NCBI RefSeq assembly: GCF_014107495.1
Contig: NZ_CP041969.1
Location: 2,877,501-2,941,500 of the forward strand
Length of the DNA: 64,000 bases
Reading direction: 5' to 3'
DNA from: Cohnella cholangitidis
Lineage (GTDB): Bacteria > Bacillota > Bacilli > Paenibacillales > Paenibacillaceae
The notes below the pieces were generated by a model. That model saw only the letters and a list, made by a program, of their open reading frames with translations. It had not been told where the DNA came from and made no database searches. Each line of letters opens with the position of its first letter. Position 1 is the first letter of the stretch. Position numbers and translations under genes: made by a program. Below, in pieces: positions 8,271-16,827 of this stretch.

Positions 8271-9014
8271 ATGGATAAGAAGATTGCCGGTAAAGTGGCC
8301 TTAATCACCGGAGCGTCCAGAGGAATCGGTAAGACGATAGCCGAAAATTTAGCACGTCATGGCGCGAAGGTGGTCATCAATTATGCCAACCGTTCGGAGC
8401 AGGCGGTAGAGGTCGTACAAGACATCAAAAGAAACGGCGGAGAAGCGACGGCGATTCAGGCTGATATCAGTCGCTTAAGCGAGCTAGAGAGACTCTATCA
8501 AGAAACCCTTAAAACGTTCGGAAAGCTTGATATTGTTGTCAATAACGCAGGAATTGTCATTACCAAACCTATTGGCGATGTTACGGAAGCGGATTACGAC
8601 CAGCTATTCGCGATAAATGTCAAAGGAACCTACTTTTCATGCCAGCTTGCCGCCAAGCATCTAAATCCCAACGGCCGCATCATCAACTTCTCCACTTCGG
8701 TGACGGGTCAGATGTTCCCGGCCTATAGTCTGTACGCTGGCTCTAAGGGAGCCGTCGAACAATTCACGCGTCAATTGGCTAAGGAGCTTGGAAAGAGCAA
8801 CATCACGATTAATGCCGTAGCACCTGGCCCTATTAATACCGAACTTTTTACGGTAGGCAAAACACCAGAACAAATCCAAGGGCTTGCCAACATGAACGCA
8901 TTCGGACGACTCGGGGAAACCGAGGACATTGCAGGCGTGATCCTCTTTCTTGCGAGCGAAGAATCGCAGTGGATGACGGGACAAACAATCCGTGTTAATG
9001 GCGGTTTTATTTAA
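8271..9014 (+). CDS. SDR-family oxidoreductase (FabG-like)
   Basis: Classical short-chain dehydrogenase, 247 aa. NAD(P)-binding TGASRGIG (13-20), NNAG (91-94), catalytic serine near 141-143 and Tyr155/Lys159 in YAGSKGA. C-terminal INAVAPGPINTELF and TGQTIRVNGGF are typical. ATG 8271 follows AAAGGAGAT and homology starts there, although the frame is open from 8130 inside the Dabb gene. Last gene of the 7349 operon, with a terminator 20 nt downstream. Substrate unknown. Confidence 0.93.
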   Translation: MDKKIAGKVALITGASRGIGKTIAENLARHGAKVVINYANRSEQAVEVVQDIKRNGGEATAIQADISRLSELERLYQETLKTFGKLDIVVNNAGIVITKPIGDVTEADYDQLFAINVKGTYFSCQLAAKHLNPNGRIINFSTSVTGQMFPAYSLYAGSKGAVEQFTRQLAKELGKSNITINAVAPGPINTELFTVGKTPEQIQGLANMNAFGRLGETEDIAGVILFLASEESQWMTGQTIRVNGGFI

Positions 9015-9034
9015 CTTACAGGAAGAACTTCATC

Positions 9035-9071
9035 AGCCCCAATCGCGGTTAAACCGCTGTAGGGGCTATTT
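9035..9071 (+). terminator. Intrinsic terminator of the FMN reductase-Dabb-SDR operon
   Basis: AGCCCC...GCGGTT pairs with AACCGC...GGGGCT, then ATTTGTTCTT. Confidence 0.7.
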
Positions 9072-9131
9072 GTTCTTCTGCCATGTTTTACGTTTAGGTC
9101 GATTTCGTCCTGACATGCGCAGGCGACTCAC

Positions 9132-9770
9132 TTATGAGATGGTTTGCAAAATATGAACGATTTTCCCCTCCATATTGGAGTCATCGATCATCTTCAGGTA
9201 TTCGGGTTTTAGCAATTCATACTGCTTCATGCGGTAGTAATCCATAATGGCTTGTTTCAAGGTGATATCATACTGAATCGAAAATGATGGCTCGATAAAG
9301 CGCCGCAGCACAGCGTCATCTTGAACCATAAACAATACGGCATTCAATCTATTGAAAATCCGTTGCTCCATTCCGGATTCAAAAAAGGTTTGTAAGTTTT
9401 TATTCCGATTTTGCAGGGCAACTGACAGATTCTCAAAATGGTGCGGATAAAATTCCTTCAGATCCTGCAAGAACAAATCAGAGATATACACGGCACACAT
9501 CAAAGATTGTAAAAACGTAATTTGAAACCGATCCAAAAAAGAGACGGAATCATCATTGGCCGCGGCATCAGCTTTCTTCGAGTAATCCATGTAATATTCT
9601 ACAACCTGTTCGATGATGTCATCTTTGGAGGCAAAATACTTATATAGCGTCACTTTGCTGATATCCATATATTTTGCGAGATCGTCGACTTTCAGTTGGC
9701 TGAATTTTGTTCTTCTAATAACGGGTTTTATTTTTTCTATATATTTCTCCACACTCACGGCTTTTCTCAC
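9132..9770 (-). CDS. TetR-family transcriptional regulator
   Basis: 212 aa. N-terminal TetR helix-turn-helix: FSQLKVDDLAKYMDISK, then VTLYKYFASKDDIIEQVV. The C-terminal ligand/dimer domain has no recognisable specificity. Start is GTG 9770, preceded by AGAGGGG at 9 nt. Divergent from the SDR gene at 9965, with a 9-bp-arm palindrome just upstream of that gene's -35, so repression of the SDR pair is the likely job. Confidence 0.9.
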   Translation of the reverse strand: MRKAVSVEKYIEKIKPVIRRTKFSQLKVDDLAKYMDISKVTLYKYFASKDDIIEQVVEYYMDYSKKADAAANDDSVSFLDRFQITFLQSLMCAVYISDLFLQDLKEFYPHHFENLSVALQNRNKNLQTFFESGMEQRIFNRLNAVLFMVQDDAVLRRFIEPSFSIQYDITLKQAIMDYYRMKQYELLKPEYLKMIDDSNMEGKIVHILQTIS

Positions 9771-9856
9771 GAATAAATGCCCCTCTCAGTGATACGTATC
9801 AAATGCATTATAACAAATTTACCGCCTTTTTATTTACACTAATAATTAAATGAATT

Positions 9857-9879
9857 AGATTAACTAATTTAGTTAATCT
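9857..9879. promoter_or_regulatory. Probable TetR operator
   Basis: AGATTAACT and AGTTAATCT form a perfect inverted repeat around AATTT, ending 2 nt before the -35 box of the SDR promoter. Confidence 0.65.
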
Positions 9880-9881
9880 AG

Positions 9882-9910
9882 TTTACTTGGTAAAGTCCAT
9901 GTTGTATAAT
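9882..9910 (+). promoter_or_regulatory. Sigma-A-type promoter of the SDR pair
   Basis: TTTACT (9882-9887), 17-nt spacer, TATAAT (9905-9910). The gene starts at 9965. Confidence 0.7.
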
Positions 9911-9964
9911 CGTTCCTGTACCTAATCATCCGATTGCGGATTATACAAAGGGAGGACGATTCAA

Positions 9965-10723
9965 ATGGAACTATCCAGCAAGGGCAAATTCTCCGGTAAG
10001 AAAGTCGTAATCACGGGAGGCAGCAGTGGAATCGGCCTCGCGACAGCGAAGCTGCTAGTGGATGAAGGAGCACACGTGCTGATTACCGGACGTACTCAGG
10101 CGACGCTTGACGCGGCTCGTGAACAACTCGGCAGCAACTCAACCTCGTTCCTAAGCGATGCCTCTTCATTGAAGGATATCGCCGCGTTGGCCGATCGAGT
10201 GAAGGTTGAATTTGGAACGATAGATGCCCTGTTCGTTAACGCAGGTGTCACCGGCTTTGTCCCTTTCGAGTCAACGACTGAAGAAACGTACGACGAGATT
10301 TTTACAATCAACGCCAAAGGGTCGTACTTCACCGTACAAAAACTCGCTCCACTCCTGAGCACAGGAAGCGGGGTAGTCCTTACCACTTCAATCGTGAACG
10401 TAGTGGGTCTCCCCATGCTCAGTGCGTATGCAGCTAGTAAAGCGGCGCTACGCTCCATGACTCGAAGTCTGGCACGCGAGTTATTGCCTCGAAATATTCG
10501 CGTCAACGCAGTCAGTCCTGGCGTCATTGATACAGGAATCATAGAGAAGGCCATGCCGAAAGAAGCTGCCGAACAGACAAAGGCGCAGATGACACAGCAG
10601 ATCCCGATGTTGCGTTTGGGCGATCCAGTCGAGGTCGCCAAAGTCGTAGCATTCTTAGCATTCGACGCCACCTATACCACAGGGGCTGAGTTCCCTGTCG
10701 ACGGAGGCGGCTCCCAGATCTGA
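9965..10723 (+). CDS. SDR-family oxidoreductase
   Basis: 252 aa classical SDR: TGGSSGIG (17-24), NAG in LFVNAGVTG, catalytic TSIVN serine, Tyr155/Lys159 in YAASKAA, and C-terminal GAEFPVDGG. AAAGGGAGG precedes the ATG. Clear promoter and operator upstream. It is followed by a second SDR gene after 40 nt, probably on the same transcript. Related family members act on ketones, sugars or steroids; nothing here narrows that down. Confidence 0.93.
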   Translation: MELSSKGKFSGKKVVITGGSSGIGLATAKLLVDEGAHVLITGRTQATLDAAREQLGSNSTSFLSDASSLKDIAALADRVKVEFGTIDALFVNAGVTGFVPFESTTEETYDEIFTINAKGSYFTVQKLAPLLSTGSGVVLTTSIVNVVGLPMLSAYAASKAALRSMTRSLARELLPRNIRVNAVSPGVIDTGIIEKAMPKEAAEQTKAQMTQQIPMLRLGDPVEVAKVVAFLAFDATYTTGAEFPVDGGGSQI

Positions 10724-10763
10724 ACCCCCTTTTTCTTGGAAGTAATATGAGGGAGGACATCCA

Positions 10764-11630
10764 TTGAATACGAATCCACGAGAACATATCGCACTGATTA
10801 CAGGCGCAAGCCAGGGGATCGGGTTGGCATTAGCCCGGAAGTTGCTATCGCAAAACTGGCAGGTCGTTACTTTGAACCGTTCCGATTTTCCGGCGGACGA
10901 TATGCTCATTCGCAATGCCCTCAAGAACGGATGGCTTCGAGCCTATAAAGTGTCGGATCTCACCGATTATGGCAGCTTGAAACGCTCTTTGGAAGAAATC
11001 AAAGTCAAGGAACAGCAGATCGATATTTTGTTCAACAACGCCGGAGGCGGCTTAAGTGAACTGAGCTATTCGAAACAAGGTCGCGAAAAGCATTATGAAT
11101 TGTTGACGGTAGTTCCTTATATTATTCTGATGGAATTGAAGGAGCTGTTGACAAACGGCAGCTTAAAAACGGTGATTAACACTTCATCGCAGGTGTTTAG
11201 ATTTACGAAGGAATTTTCGATCGAAAACTTAGAGCATCCCAAAACCTTCCGCAAAATGTATGGCCCTTATGCGACTTCAAAGCTGGCTCTTTCGTTGTGG
11301 ACCCAAGCCGTCGCACCACAACTTGCCAAGGAAGGCATCAAGATCCGCAGCGTCGACCCGGGAATTAACAACACGCTAAGAAAAGGAAAAGACTCCGGAC
11401 TGACCGCATGGTTTGAACTCTTTATGAAGTTGTTTTCCTCTCCGCCTACCCATGGCGCCAACCTATTATTTGAGGGAGCCCTCGGCAAAAACCGCAAGGA
11501 GACCGGCGTGTTTTTGTTGAAAGATCGGGTTGCGGACTTGAAATTTACAGAACATGCGCAGCATGTGCTGGACAGAATTTCCGACATCTATAGCCGTGAG
11601 TTTCTTGACGGGAGTGTTCTTCACGGCTGA
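10764..11630 (+). CDS. SDR-family oxidoreductase
   Basis: 288 aa with TGASQGIG (13-20), NNAGGG (91-96) and Tyr169/Lys173 in YATSK. The C-terminus is longer and more divergent than in the two upstream SDRs (NNTLRKGKDSGLTAW; FLLKDRVADL), closer to retinol-dehydrogenase-like or 'complex' SDR branches. Start is TTG 10764 after GGGAGGAC. Cotranscription with 9965-10723 is likely. The frame stays open for 51 more codons past the stop, but nothing there looks conserved. Confidence 0.9.
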   Translation: MNTNPREHIALITGASQGIGLALARKLLSQNWQVVTLNRSDFPADDMLIRNALKNGWLRAYKVSDLTDYGSLKRSLEEIKVKEQQIDILFNNAGGGLSELSYSKQGREKHYELLTVVPYIILMELKELLTNGSLKTVINTSSQVFRFTKEFSIENLEHPKTFRKMYGPYATSKLALSLWTQAVAPQLAKEGIKIRSVDPGINNTLRKGKDSGLTAWFELFMKLFSSPPTHGANLLFEGALGKNRKETGVFLLKDRVADLKFTEHAQHVLDRISDIYSREFLDGSVLHG

Positions 11631-11743
11631 GTTTCAGAAGAACGTGGCTTAGAAGGCGAGCTTCTATTCGAAATGCCGGATGCCGTTGCCGCGAGCATAA
11701 TCCGTGACATCATTGAGGGGGCTTCTGCCGGGAATATCGCTTT

Positions 11744-11769
11744 AAGGGACACCTTTATGGGTGCCCCTT
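11744..11769. terminator. Hairpin between SDR gene and rlmH
   Basis: AAGGGACACC pairs with GGTGCCCCTT, one mismatch. It lies between the convergent SDR and rlmH genes; there is no strong T-run, so its function as a terminator is uncertain. Nothing else is seen in 11631-11843. Confidence 0.45.
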
Positions 11770-11843
11770 TCATCGGTTATGAGTAAGCCGGGGTTATTGA
11801 GCGGTCCACCTTCTAGACAACTCCCCCTATTTAAAATTTCGCC

Positions 11844-12323
11844 CTACTTATGGTACGGTTCCCCCCGATTAATCTTAAAAGCCCGATAAACCTGCTCCAG
11901 CAAAAGAACCCGCATCAATTGGTGAGGGTAGGTCATCCGCCCGAAGCTCAGCTTCTTGTCGGCGCGAGACATGACCGCCGGCGACAGCCCGAGCGAGCCG
12001 CCGATGACGAAGGACACTGCTCCGCCGCCGTAGACGGCTTGCTTGTCCAAGTGCGAGGCGAGCTGCTCGCTCGTCCAAGTCTCGCCGTCGATGGCGAGCG
12101 CGACGATATGAGCGTCCGGCTTCAACGCCGCTAAGATGCGCTCCCCTTCGCGGACGCGCACTTGCTCTTCCTCCGCCGGACTCATTGAGTCCGGCGTTTT
12201 CTCGTCCGGTAATTCGCGTATGTCGAGACGCGCATACGCGCCTAACCGTTTGGCGTATTCCTCGATAGCGCCCGTCCAATATTTCTCCTTCAGCTTCCCT
12301 ACGCATACGACCTGAATCTGCAC
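11844..12323 (-). CDS. rlmH: 23S rRNA (pseudouridine1915-N3)-methyltransferase RlmH
   Basis: 159 aa, the full usual length. N-terminal [21 protein letters not shown] knot with FVIGGSLGL (SAM loop), and C-terminal [19 protein letters not shown] followed by YRAF and GEPYHK are diagnostic. It methylates pseudouridine 1915 in helix 69 of 23S rRNA on the 70S ribosome. In relatives it usually lies just after htrA and the CxxH/CxxC gene; here those are about 33 kb away. Confidence 0.97.
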   Translation of the reverse strand: MQIQVVCVGKLKEKYWTGAIEEYAKRLGAYARLDIRELPDEKTPDSMSPAEEEQVRVREGERILAALKPDAHIVALAIDGETWTSEQLASHLDKQAVYGGGAVSFVIGGSLGLSPAVMSRADKKLSFGRMTYPHQLMRVLLLEQVYRAFKINRGEPYHK

Positions 12324-12439
12324 TCTTCTCCATCCCCGCTCTCTTGTTCGTTGACCCTATCGTATCACAAGCGCAAGACTCCCCCAAGCCTCCCAAACGC
12401 TTCGCAAAATATGTCTATGCTTTTCCACGCAAAAGTCCA

Positions 12440-12468
12440 TTGAACGCCGAACCCGGGAATAGTAAGAT
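12440..12468 (+). promoter_or_regulatory. Promoter of the siderophore-binding lipoprotein gene
   Basis: TTGAAC (12440-12445), 17-nt spacer, TAAGAT (12463-12468). A Fur box lies 15 nt downstream of the -10. Confidence 0.6.
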
Positions 12469-12483
12469 GAATATCGACCTAAT

Positions 12484-12498
12484 TGAGAATCATTATCA
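12484..12498. promoter_or_regulatory. Fur box
   Basis: TGAGAATCATTATCA matches the Bacillus 7-1-7 Fur core TGATAATNATTATCA at 13 of the 14 defined positions. It sits at the expected transcription start of the lipoprotein gene, so iron-replete repression is likely. Confidence 0.8.
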
Positions 12499-12516
12499 TA
12501 TAGAGGAGAGATTTAT

Positions 12517-13554
12517 ATGTTTACCCCATTATTGAAAAAATCAGCCTCAGCGTCCCTAACGATTGCGCTGTCCATCTTCCTGCTCTCCGCCTGCGGAGCC
12601 AACAACGACGACTCGCAAGCTTCACCTGTCGCGACTCAATCGGCCTCGCCTACGGAATCCGCTTCCGCTTCGGCCGCAACGTCCGAGACGCCTGCCGAGT
12701 CCACCTCCGTTCGCTCCTATACGGATGCCTTAGGAAGAACGGTGGACATCCCGTCCCAGCCGCAGCGAATGATCGCTCACTATTACGCCGCCGAAGTAAC
12801 CGCTCTTGACGTACCTATGGTCGGAACCAATTACTTGAACGCCAAGCTGGCTCTCGCGGAGTCGCAGCTGCAAGGCGTGGAAGATATCGGCGGCGAAGGT
12901 CTCGCGCCTAACTTAGAGAAGACGTTGTCTCTTAGCCCGGACTTGATCGTCATTCCCGACTTCATCGAAGAGAAGGATATCGAGGCGTTGTCCAAGATCG
13001 CTCCGACCATCGCGGTCAGCTACAGCGCGGACGTCTTTACTCGTCTTCGCGCGCTAGCGGACATTGCGGGCCAACCGGAAAAAGCCGAACAGTGGATCCA
13101 AGCCTACGAGACCAAGGCGACCGAGAAACGCGCCCTCGTACAGTCGCGCATAGAGGAAGGCGAGACGGCATCCGCGTTCATCATGTACGCGACGGACAAA
13201 CAGCTGTACGTCTATAACAAGCAACGCCTTGGACCGACCATGTACGATGCTTTCGGTTTCGCCATACCGCCGAAAGTAGCGGAATTGTTCTCTAGCGAAC
13301 CGAATTCCTTATGGAAGACGATCTCGATGGAGATGCTTGCCGATTACGCCGGAGATCGCCTCTTCTTAGTCTCATCCGACGACACCGATGAATCCAAGAA
13401 AGCCGTTGAAGAGATCATTAACGGACCGGTATGGAAAACCCTCCCTGCCGTTAAGAACGGCAAAGCCTACGTCGTCGACAAGAGATGGGCAATGAACGAT
13501 CCTCTGACGCTGGATTGGCTGCTCGACGAAATGGCTAATTTGCTTAACGAATAA
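12517..13554 (+). CDS. Iron-siderophore ABC transporter substrate-binding lipoprotein
   Basis: 345 aa. Lipoprotein signal with lipobox LSAC (cysteine about residue 26), then an Ala/Ser/Thr-rich linker and a FepB/TroA-type binding protein domain (SYTDALGRTVDIPSQPQR; LSLSPDLIVIPDF; WKTLPAVKNGKAYVVD). It would capture ferric siderophore outside the membrane. No permease or ATPase gene adjoins it, so those parts must be elsewhere. The downstream regulator carries a homologous binding domain, suggesting both see the same ligand. Confidence 0.93.
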   Translation: MFTPLLKKSASASLTIALSIFLLSACGANNDDSQASPVATQSASPTESASASAATSETPAESTSVRSYTDALGRTVDIPSQPQRMIAHYYAAEVTALDVPMVGTNYLNAKLALAESQLQGVEDIGGEGLAPNLEKTLSLSPDLIVIPDFIEEKDIEALSKIAPTIAVSYSADVFTRLRALADIAGQPEKAEQWIQAYETKATEKRALVQSRIEEGETASAFIMYATDKQLYVYNKQRLGPTMYDAFGFAIPPKVAELFSSEPNSLWKTISMEMLADYAGDRLFLVSSDDTDESKKAVEEIINGPVWKTLPAVKNGKAYVVDKRWAMNDPLTLDWLLDEMANLLNE

Positions 13555-13563
13555 CGTAATATC

Positions 13564-13607
13564 AAGAAGCCTCAACGACGGATTGCCCGTTGCAGGCTTC
13601 TTTTTTC
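13564..13607 (+). terminator. Intrinsic terminator of the lipoprotein gene
   Basis: AAGAAGCCT pairs with AGGCTTCTT and is followed by TTTTT. Confidence 0.85.
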
Positions 13608-13620
13608 GCCGCCGTTGTCC

Positions 13621-13651
13621 TATAATGGGAGTATATTGATAATGATTCTCA
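13621..13651 (+). promoter_or_regulatory. -10 box and Fur box of the AraC-binding-protein fusion gene
   Basis: TATAAT at 13621-13626 is followed at 13637-13651 by TGATAATGATTCTCA, a 7-1-7 Fur box matching the consensus at 13 of the 14 defined positions. The layout copies that of the upstream lipoprotein gene. No convincing -35 is visible. Confidence 0.7.
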
Positions 13652-13666
13652 ATGGAGGCCGTTCAA

Positions 13667-15256
13667 ATGCCGCAGCTAGAAAATGAGAATAGCACGCTCT
13701 TGCTCTCTCCTCCACTCGTCCGATTGATGGGGATCGAGCAAATCAGCATCGGAGATCCCGCCGGCGGGAACTCTCTCGCTATGGATGCCCATACGCTGCT
13801 GATCTTCACGGAAGGCTGCGGAGCTATGGACATGGACGGCAGCCGTTATCTCGCCTCTCGGGGCAAGTGCTTCCTTCTAGAGCCGAACAAGACATTGAAT
13901 ATCCATAAGGATACCCCTGCGCCATTGCGATACTACCGCATTTCCTATTCCGTCATCCAAGACGAAGCCGGAGTATTCAATACGAATAGAGAGCTCGCCT
14001 ATGAACCGTTCCCCCAACTTGAAGATCGGGTTCACGAGATTTTGCGCGACAGCGGAGAGAACGACCCTCTCGGCTCGTTCCACAACCATATTCGTTTTCA
14101 AACGTTGCTATACGAGGTGCTGAGACGGTTGCCCCTCCAGCGGGAAGGACCTGAAGATCCGAGACAAGCCGTCGAGAGAACGATCGCTTACCTTCATCGC
14201 TCGTTCCACGAAGACATCGAGGTAGGACGGTTGGCGCAGGAAGCGAACATGAGCCGTTGGCAATACGGGAGCCTGTTCAAAACCTTAACGGGCCAAACCC
14301 CGAACCACTACCTGAACTCGCTCCGCATTGAACAAGCCAAAAACCTGCTAACTTCCTCCTCCGCGAAGGTGAACGAAATTGCCGGCAGGGTCGGTTTTCG
14401 CGACGAATATTACTTCAGCCGCCGGTTCAAGCAAACGACGGGGATGTCTCCCACGCAGTTCGCCCATGGCCGCGGCCTCTCGCCTCGGATATTCTCGATT
14501 CAATATTTAGGCGAGCTGCTTGCTTTGGGCATTCGTCCGGTAGGGACGAACCAAGCCATGCTGCACGCTTTCCCGGAGGCATTGAGCGACATTAGGGGAA
14601 TCGACGAGCCGTTGGACGTGCAGCAACTGTTCGAGTTGAAGCCGGACCTGATCCTGTATCCTAGCTTCATTCCGTCCCGATTAGTCCAAGAGCTCTCCCG
14701 AATTGCTACCGCCGTAGAGGTCGACTGGGATTCGGACGTCTACACCCGGCTTCAAGAGCTGGGGGTCATGCTTGGCAGAACGAAAGAAGCTTCCGAGTGG
14801 ATTGAGCGATACAAAAATAAAGCGGAGCAAACAAGAAATAAACTTCGGGACAGCATTGGACATGGAGAGACCGCATCCGCATTTATCTACCACGCGGACG
14901 GGCTTTACGTATACGGGGGACATCATTTCGGTCACACGTTGTACCAAGGGATCGGCTTCGAGCCGCCGGCAAACATCCAGGCGCTGATCGACGGGAACAA
15001 AAACGCCAAATGGAAACCGATTCAGCTGGAAGCCATATCCGAATACGCTGGAGATCGCGTCTTTATCGCGCTGGCCGATTCAGGATCCGATGCTCTGAAA
15101 GGACGGCAAGTGCTGGAGCACCCGGCGTGGAAAAGCCTCCCGGCGGTTCGCAAGGGAAGGAGCTACGTCGTTAAAGATCGGTGGGCGAGCTACAACCCGG
15201 TGACTCTGGAAAAACACTTGGACGAGATGGTCAGTTGCCTTCTTCCGGGGCGGTAG
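13667..15256 (+). CDS. AraC regulator fused to siderophore-binding domain (Btr-like)
   Basis: 529 aa from ATG 13667 (GGAGG 8 nt upstream; ATG 13652 overlaps that site). Order: cupin-like N-terminus, AraC double HTH at about 165-270 (NMSRWQYGSLFKTLTGQTPN; GFRDEYYFSRRFKQTTGMS), then a TroA/FepB-like domain (about 280-529) plainly homologous to the neighbouring lipoprotein (SLPAVRKGRSYVV versus TLPAVKNGKAYVV). B. subtilis Btr has this architecture and activates siderophore uptake when the fused domain binds the siderophore. Being cytoplasmic, it reports imported ligand. Fur control plus this activator gives iron- and ligand-dependent expression. Confidence 0.92.
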   Translation: MPQLENENSTLLLSPPLVRLMGIEQISIGDPAGGNSLAMDAHTLLIFTEGCGAMDMDGSRYLASRGKCFLLEPNKTLNIHKDTPAPLRYYRISYSVIQDEAGVFNTNRELAYEPFPQLEDRVHEILRDSGENDPLGSFHNHIRFQTLLYEVLRRLPLQREGPEDPRQAVERTIAYLHRSFHEDIEVGRLAQEANMSRWQYGSLFKTLTGQTPNHYLNSLRIEQAKNLLTSSSAKVNEIAGRVGFRDEYYFSRRFKQTTGMSPTQFAHGRGLSPRIFSIQYLGELLALGIRPVGTNQAMLHAFPEALSDIRGIDEPLDVQQLFELKPDLILYPSFIPSRLVQELSRIATAVEVDWDSDVYTRLQELGVMLGRTKEASEWIERYKNKAEQTRNKLRDSIGHGETASAFIYHADGLYVYGGHHFGHTLYQGIGFEPPANIQALIDGNKNAKWKPIQLEAISEYAGDRVFIALADSGSDALKGRQVLEHPAWKSLPAVRKGRSYVVKDRWASYNPVTLEKHLDEMVSCLLPGR

Positions 15257-15257
15257 C

Positions 15258-15470
15258 CTAACCATTGCCGCCGCCGACGATATTCTGAACGCGCCCGACT
15301 TGGCCGTCCTGCAATCTAACCTTGATCCCATGCGGATGCTGAGCGGAATTGGTTAACAAATCTTTCACGATGCCGCGGGTCAATTTACCCGTCCGCTGGT
15401 CTTGCTTCAATACGATGTCGACTTCAAGTCCCGGCTTGACGTCGCTGCGTATTTTACCGTTGCCTGCCAT
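15258..15470 (-). CDS. YwbE family protein (DUF2196)
   Basis: 70 aa, small basic protein of the YwbE family: SDVKPGLEVDIVLKQDQRTG, then GKLTRGIVKDLLT and HPHGIKVRL. Function unknown; the sequence looks like a small beta-barrel (KOW-like), possibly nucleic-acid binding. ATG 15470 follows AGAGAGG at a good distance; the longer frame from 15536 lacks a site. Its 3' end meets the 3' end of the regulator gene. Confidence 0.88.
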   Translation of the reverse strand: MAGNGKIRSDVKPGLEVDIVLKQDQRTGKLTRGIVKDLLTNSAQHPHGIKVRLQDGQVGRVQNIVGGGNG

Positions 15471-15530
15471 ACGATCTATCCTCTCTGAGCTATGTATCAG
15501 GTTAACCTTATCGTACCATATGCGTCCCGT

Positions 15531-15572
15531 AATCAAAAACCCGGGCCACCCTCCGAAGAGAATGACCCGGGT
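15531..15572 (-). terminator. Intrinsic terminator of the YhgE/Pip-like permease gene
   Basis: ACCCGGG pairs with CCCGGGT over a 20-nt loop; on the minus strand GTTTTTGATT follows. Confidence 0.65.
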
Positions 15573-15585
15573 ACTTATCTAGTTC

Positions 15586-16773
15586 CTATGCCGCTAGCGC
15601 TTGCGCCGTCGGTTTCGCTTTGGCTTTCTTTACGCTTGAAGCGAGCAGAACGACTAGGAAAGCTCCCCCGATAATCCATAATACGGTCGCATTCGTGCTG
15701 ACCGAGTCAAGCCCGCCGAAATACATGACCTCGCGCAATCCCCCCGCGACGAAACGAAGAGGCGTCCAGGAATAGATCCAGTCCTGCGTCGTCTGCGACA
15801 AGAATTCGGGAGCCATATTCAGTACCGGCATCGAGAAGAACATCAACAGCACCAAGATCGCCATGGCCGGAAATCCGATCCAGTTCAGCAACGCCGACTG
15901 CAGCAGGAAAAATACCGCTCCCCCTAACCACAGGTACAACCACGTTTCACCAGCCTGCGCAAGCTCCATTCCATACCACGAGGAAGCCATCCACACTAAG
16001 AATCCCGATGCAACGCCTACGATCGCCAGCCCGGCTACGGTCTGAGTCGAAATAACCGTCCATCTGCGAGCGCCTGCCGCTAACGTCTTCTGGTTCGTCA
16101 AGAACAAGATCATGGCGGTCACTAAGCTTCCTATCCACATGATCTGGGTAAGCAGTCCCGGCGCATTGCCGCTCGCATTGTTCTCGCCTACCGTATGAAG
16201 GCTCTCTTCGTGAACCGCGATCGGCGAGAGCAACGCTTCCACCGTAGCCACGGGAATTTGCCCGCCTGTCTGCTGTCCGATCTGCCCCATTAATTGCTTA
16301 GACAGCTCCAAGCTGACCCCCTTCATCGCCTGCCCCAGCACTTGCTTCACGACCGTAGCCGCTTGCGCGTTCATCCCGTCGTTCGCGATGATCCGCACGG
16401 TGGCCGGCTTCGGCGCCGGCGTCGCAAGCGACAGCAGTCCGCTGCTTAGATCCGCAGGGATAACTAAGGCGCCATAGTATTCATGCTTATCCAGCCCTGC
16501 CCGTGCTTCCTCCTCGGATTCGACGATGTCCCAAGCGAACGGAAGCTGCGTGTTCGCCGTCAGCTTCTCCCGAACCATCTCTCCGACCGCCAGAGCTCCG
16601 CCCGTCGGCAATTCCGCCGGCTGGTCGAGCACGACAAGCGCCACGGGCAGCTCCTTCGGCTTCGTGCCCAGCACGGACCCCATCATCGCCGCACCGAACA
16701 CGATTAATACGACCATTACGATGACAATCCCGATCCACAACAATTTTTGTTTAAATATAGCCACTCTCTCCAC
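15586..16773 (-). CDS. YhgE/Pip-like (ABC-2 type / DUF3533) membrane protein
   Basis: 395 aa. N-terminal membrane helix (LLWIGIVIVMVVLIVFGAA), a large external domain of about 200 residues (LPVALVVLDQPAELPTGG; EYYGALVIPADLSSGL), then five or so helices at the C-terminus. This matches YhgE/Pip and ABC-2 permease-like proteins, often linked to efflux or envelope functions, without its own ATPase. Divergent from the TetR gene at 16945; its promoter is overlapped by a palindrome, so inducible export of a toxic compound is plausible. Confidence 0.85.
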   Translation of the reverse strand: MERVAIFKQKLLWIGIVIVMVVLIVFGAAMMGSVLGTKPKELPVALVVLDQPAELPTGGALAVGEMVREKLTANTQLPFAWDIVESEEEARAGLDKHEYYGALVIPADLSSGLLSLATPAPKPATVRIIANDGMNAQAATVVKQVLGQAMKGVSLELSKQLMGQIGQQTGGQIPVATVEALLSPIAVHEESLHTVGENNASGNAPGLLTQIMWIGSLVTAMILFLTNQKTLAAGARRWTVISTQTVAGLAIVGVASGFLVWMASSWYGMELAQAGETWLYLWLGGAVFFLLQSALLNWIGFPAMAILVLLMFFSMPVLNMAPEFLSQTTQDWIYSWTPLRFVAGGLREVMYFGGLDSVSTNATVLWIIGGAFLVVLLASSVKKAKAKPTAQALAA

Positions 16774-16808
16774 CTTCTCTTTATCTTTTAATAAACGAAA
16801 TGTTGATT

Positions 16809-16827
16809 AATGATCACAGTGTTCATT
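16809..16827. promoter_or_regulatory. Probable TetR operator
   Basis: AATGATCA and TGTTCATT form an inverted repeat (7 of 8 pairs) around CAG, overlapping the -10 box of the permease gene. Confidence 0.6.

Noticed and set aside
11631..11786. Open frame of 51 codons directly after the SDR stop codon at 11630, as if the gene once ran on
   Set aside because: This length is not rare by chance, the SDR already has its normal C-terminus, and the last part overlaps a hairpin.
12344..12535. 63-codon frame overlapping the lipoprotein start
   Set aside because: Contains the promoter and Fur box and has no ribosome site.
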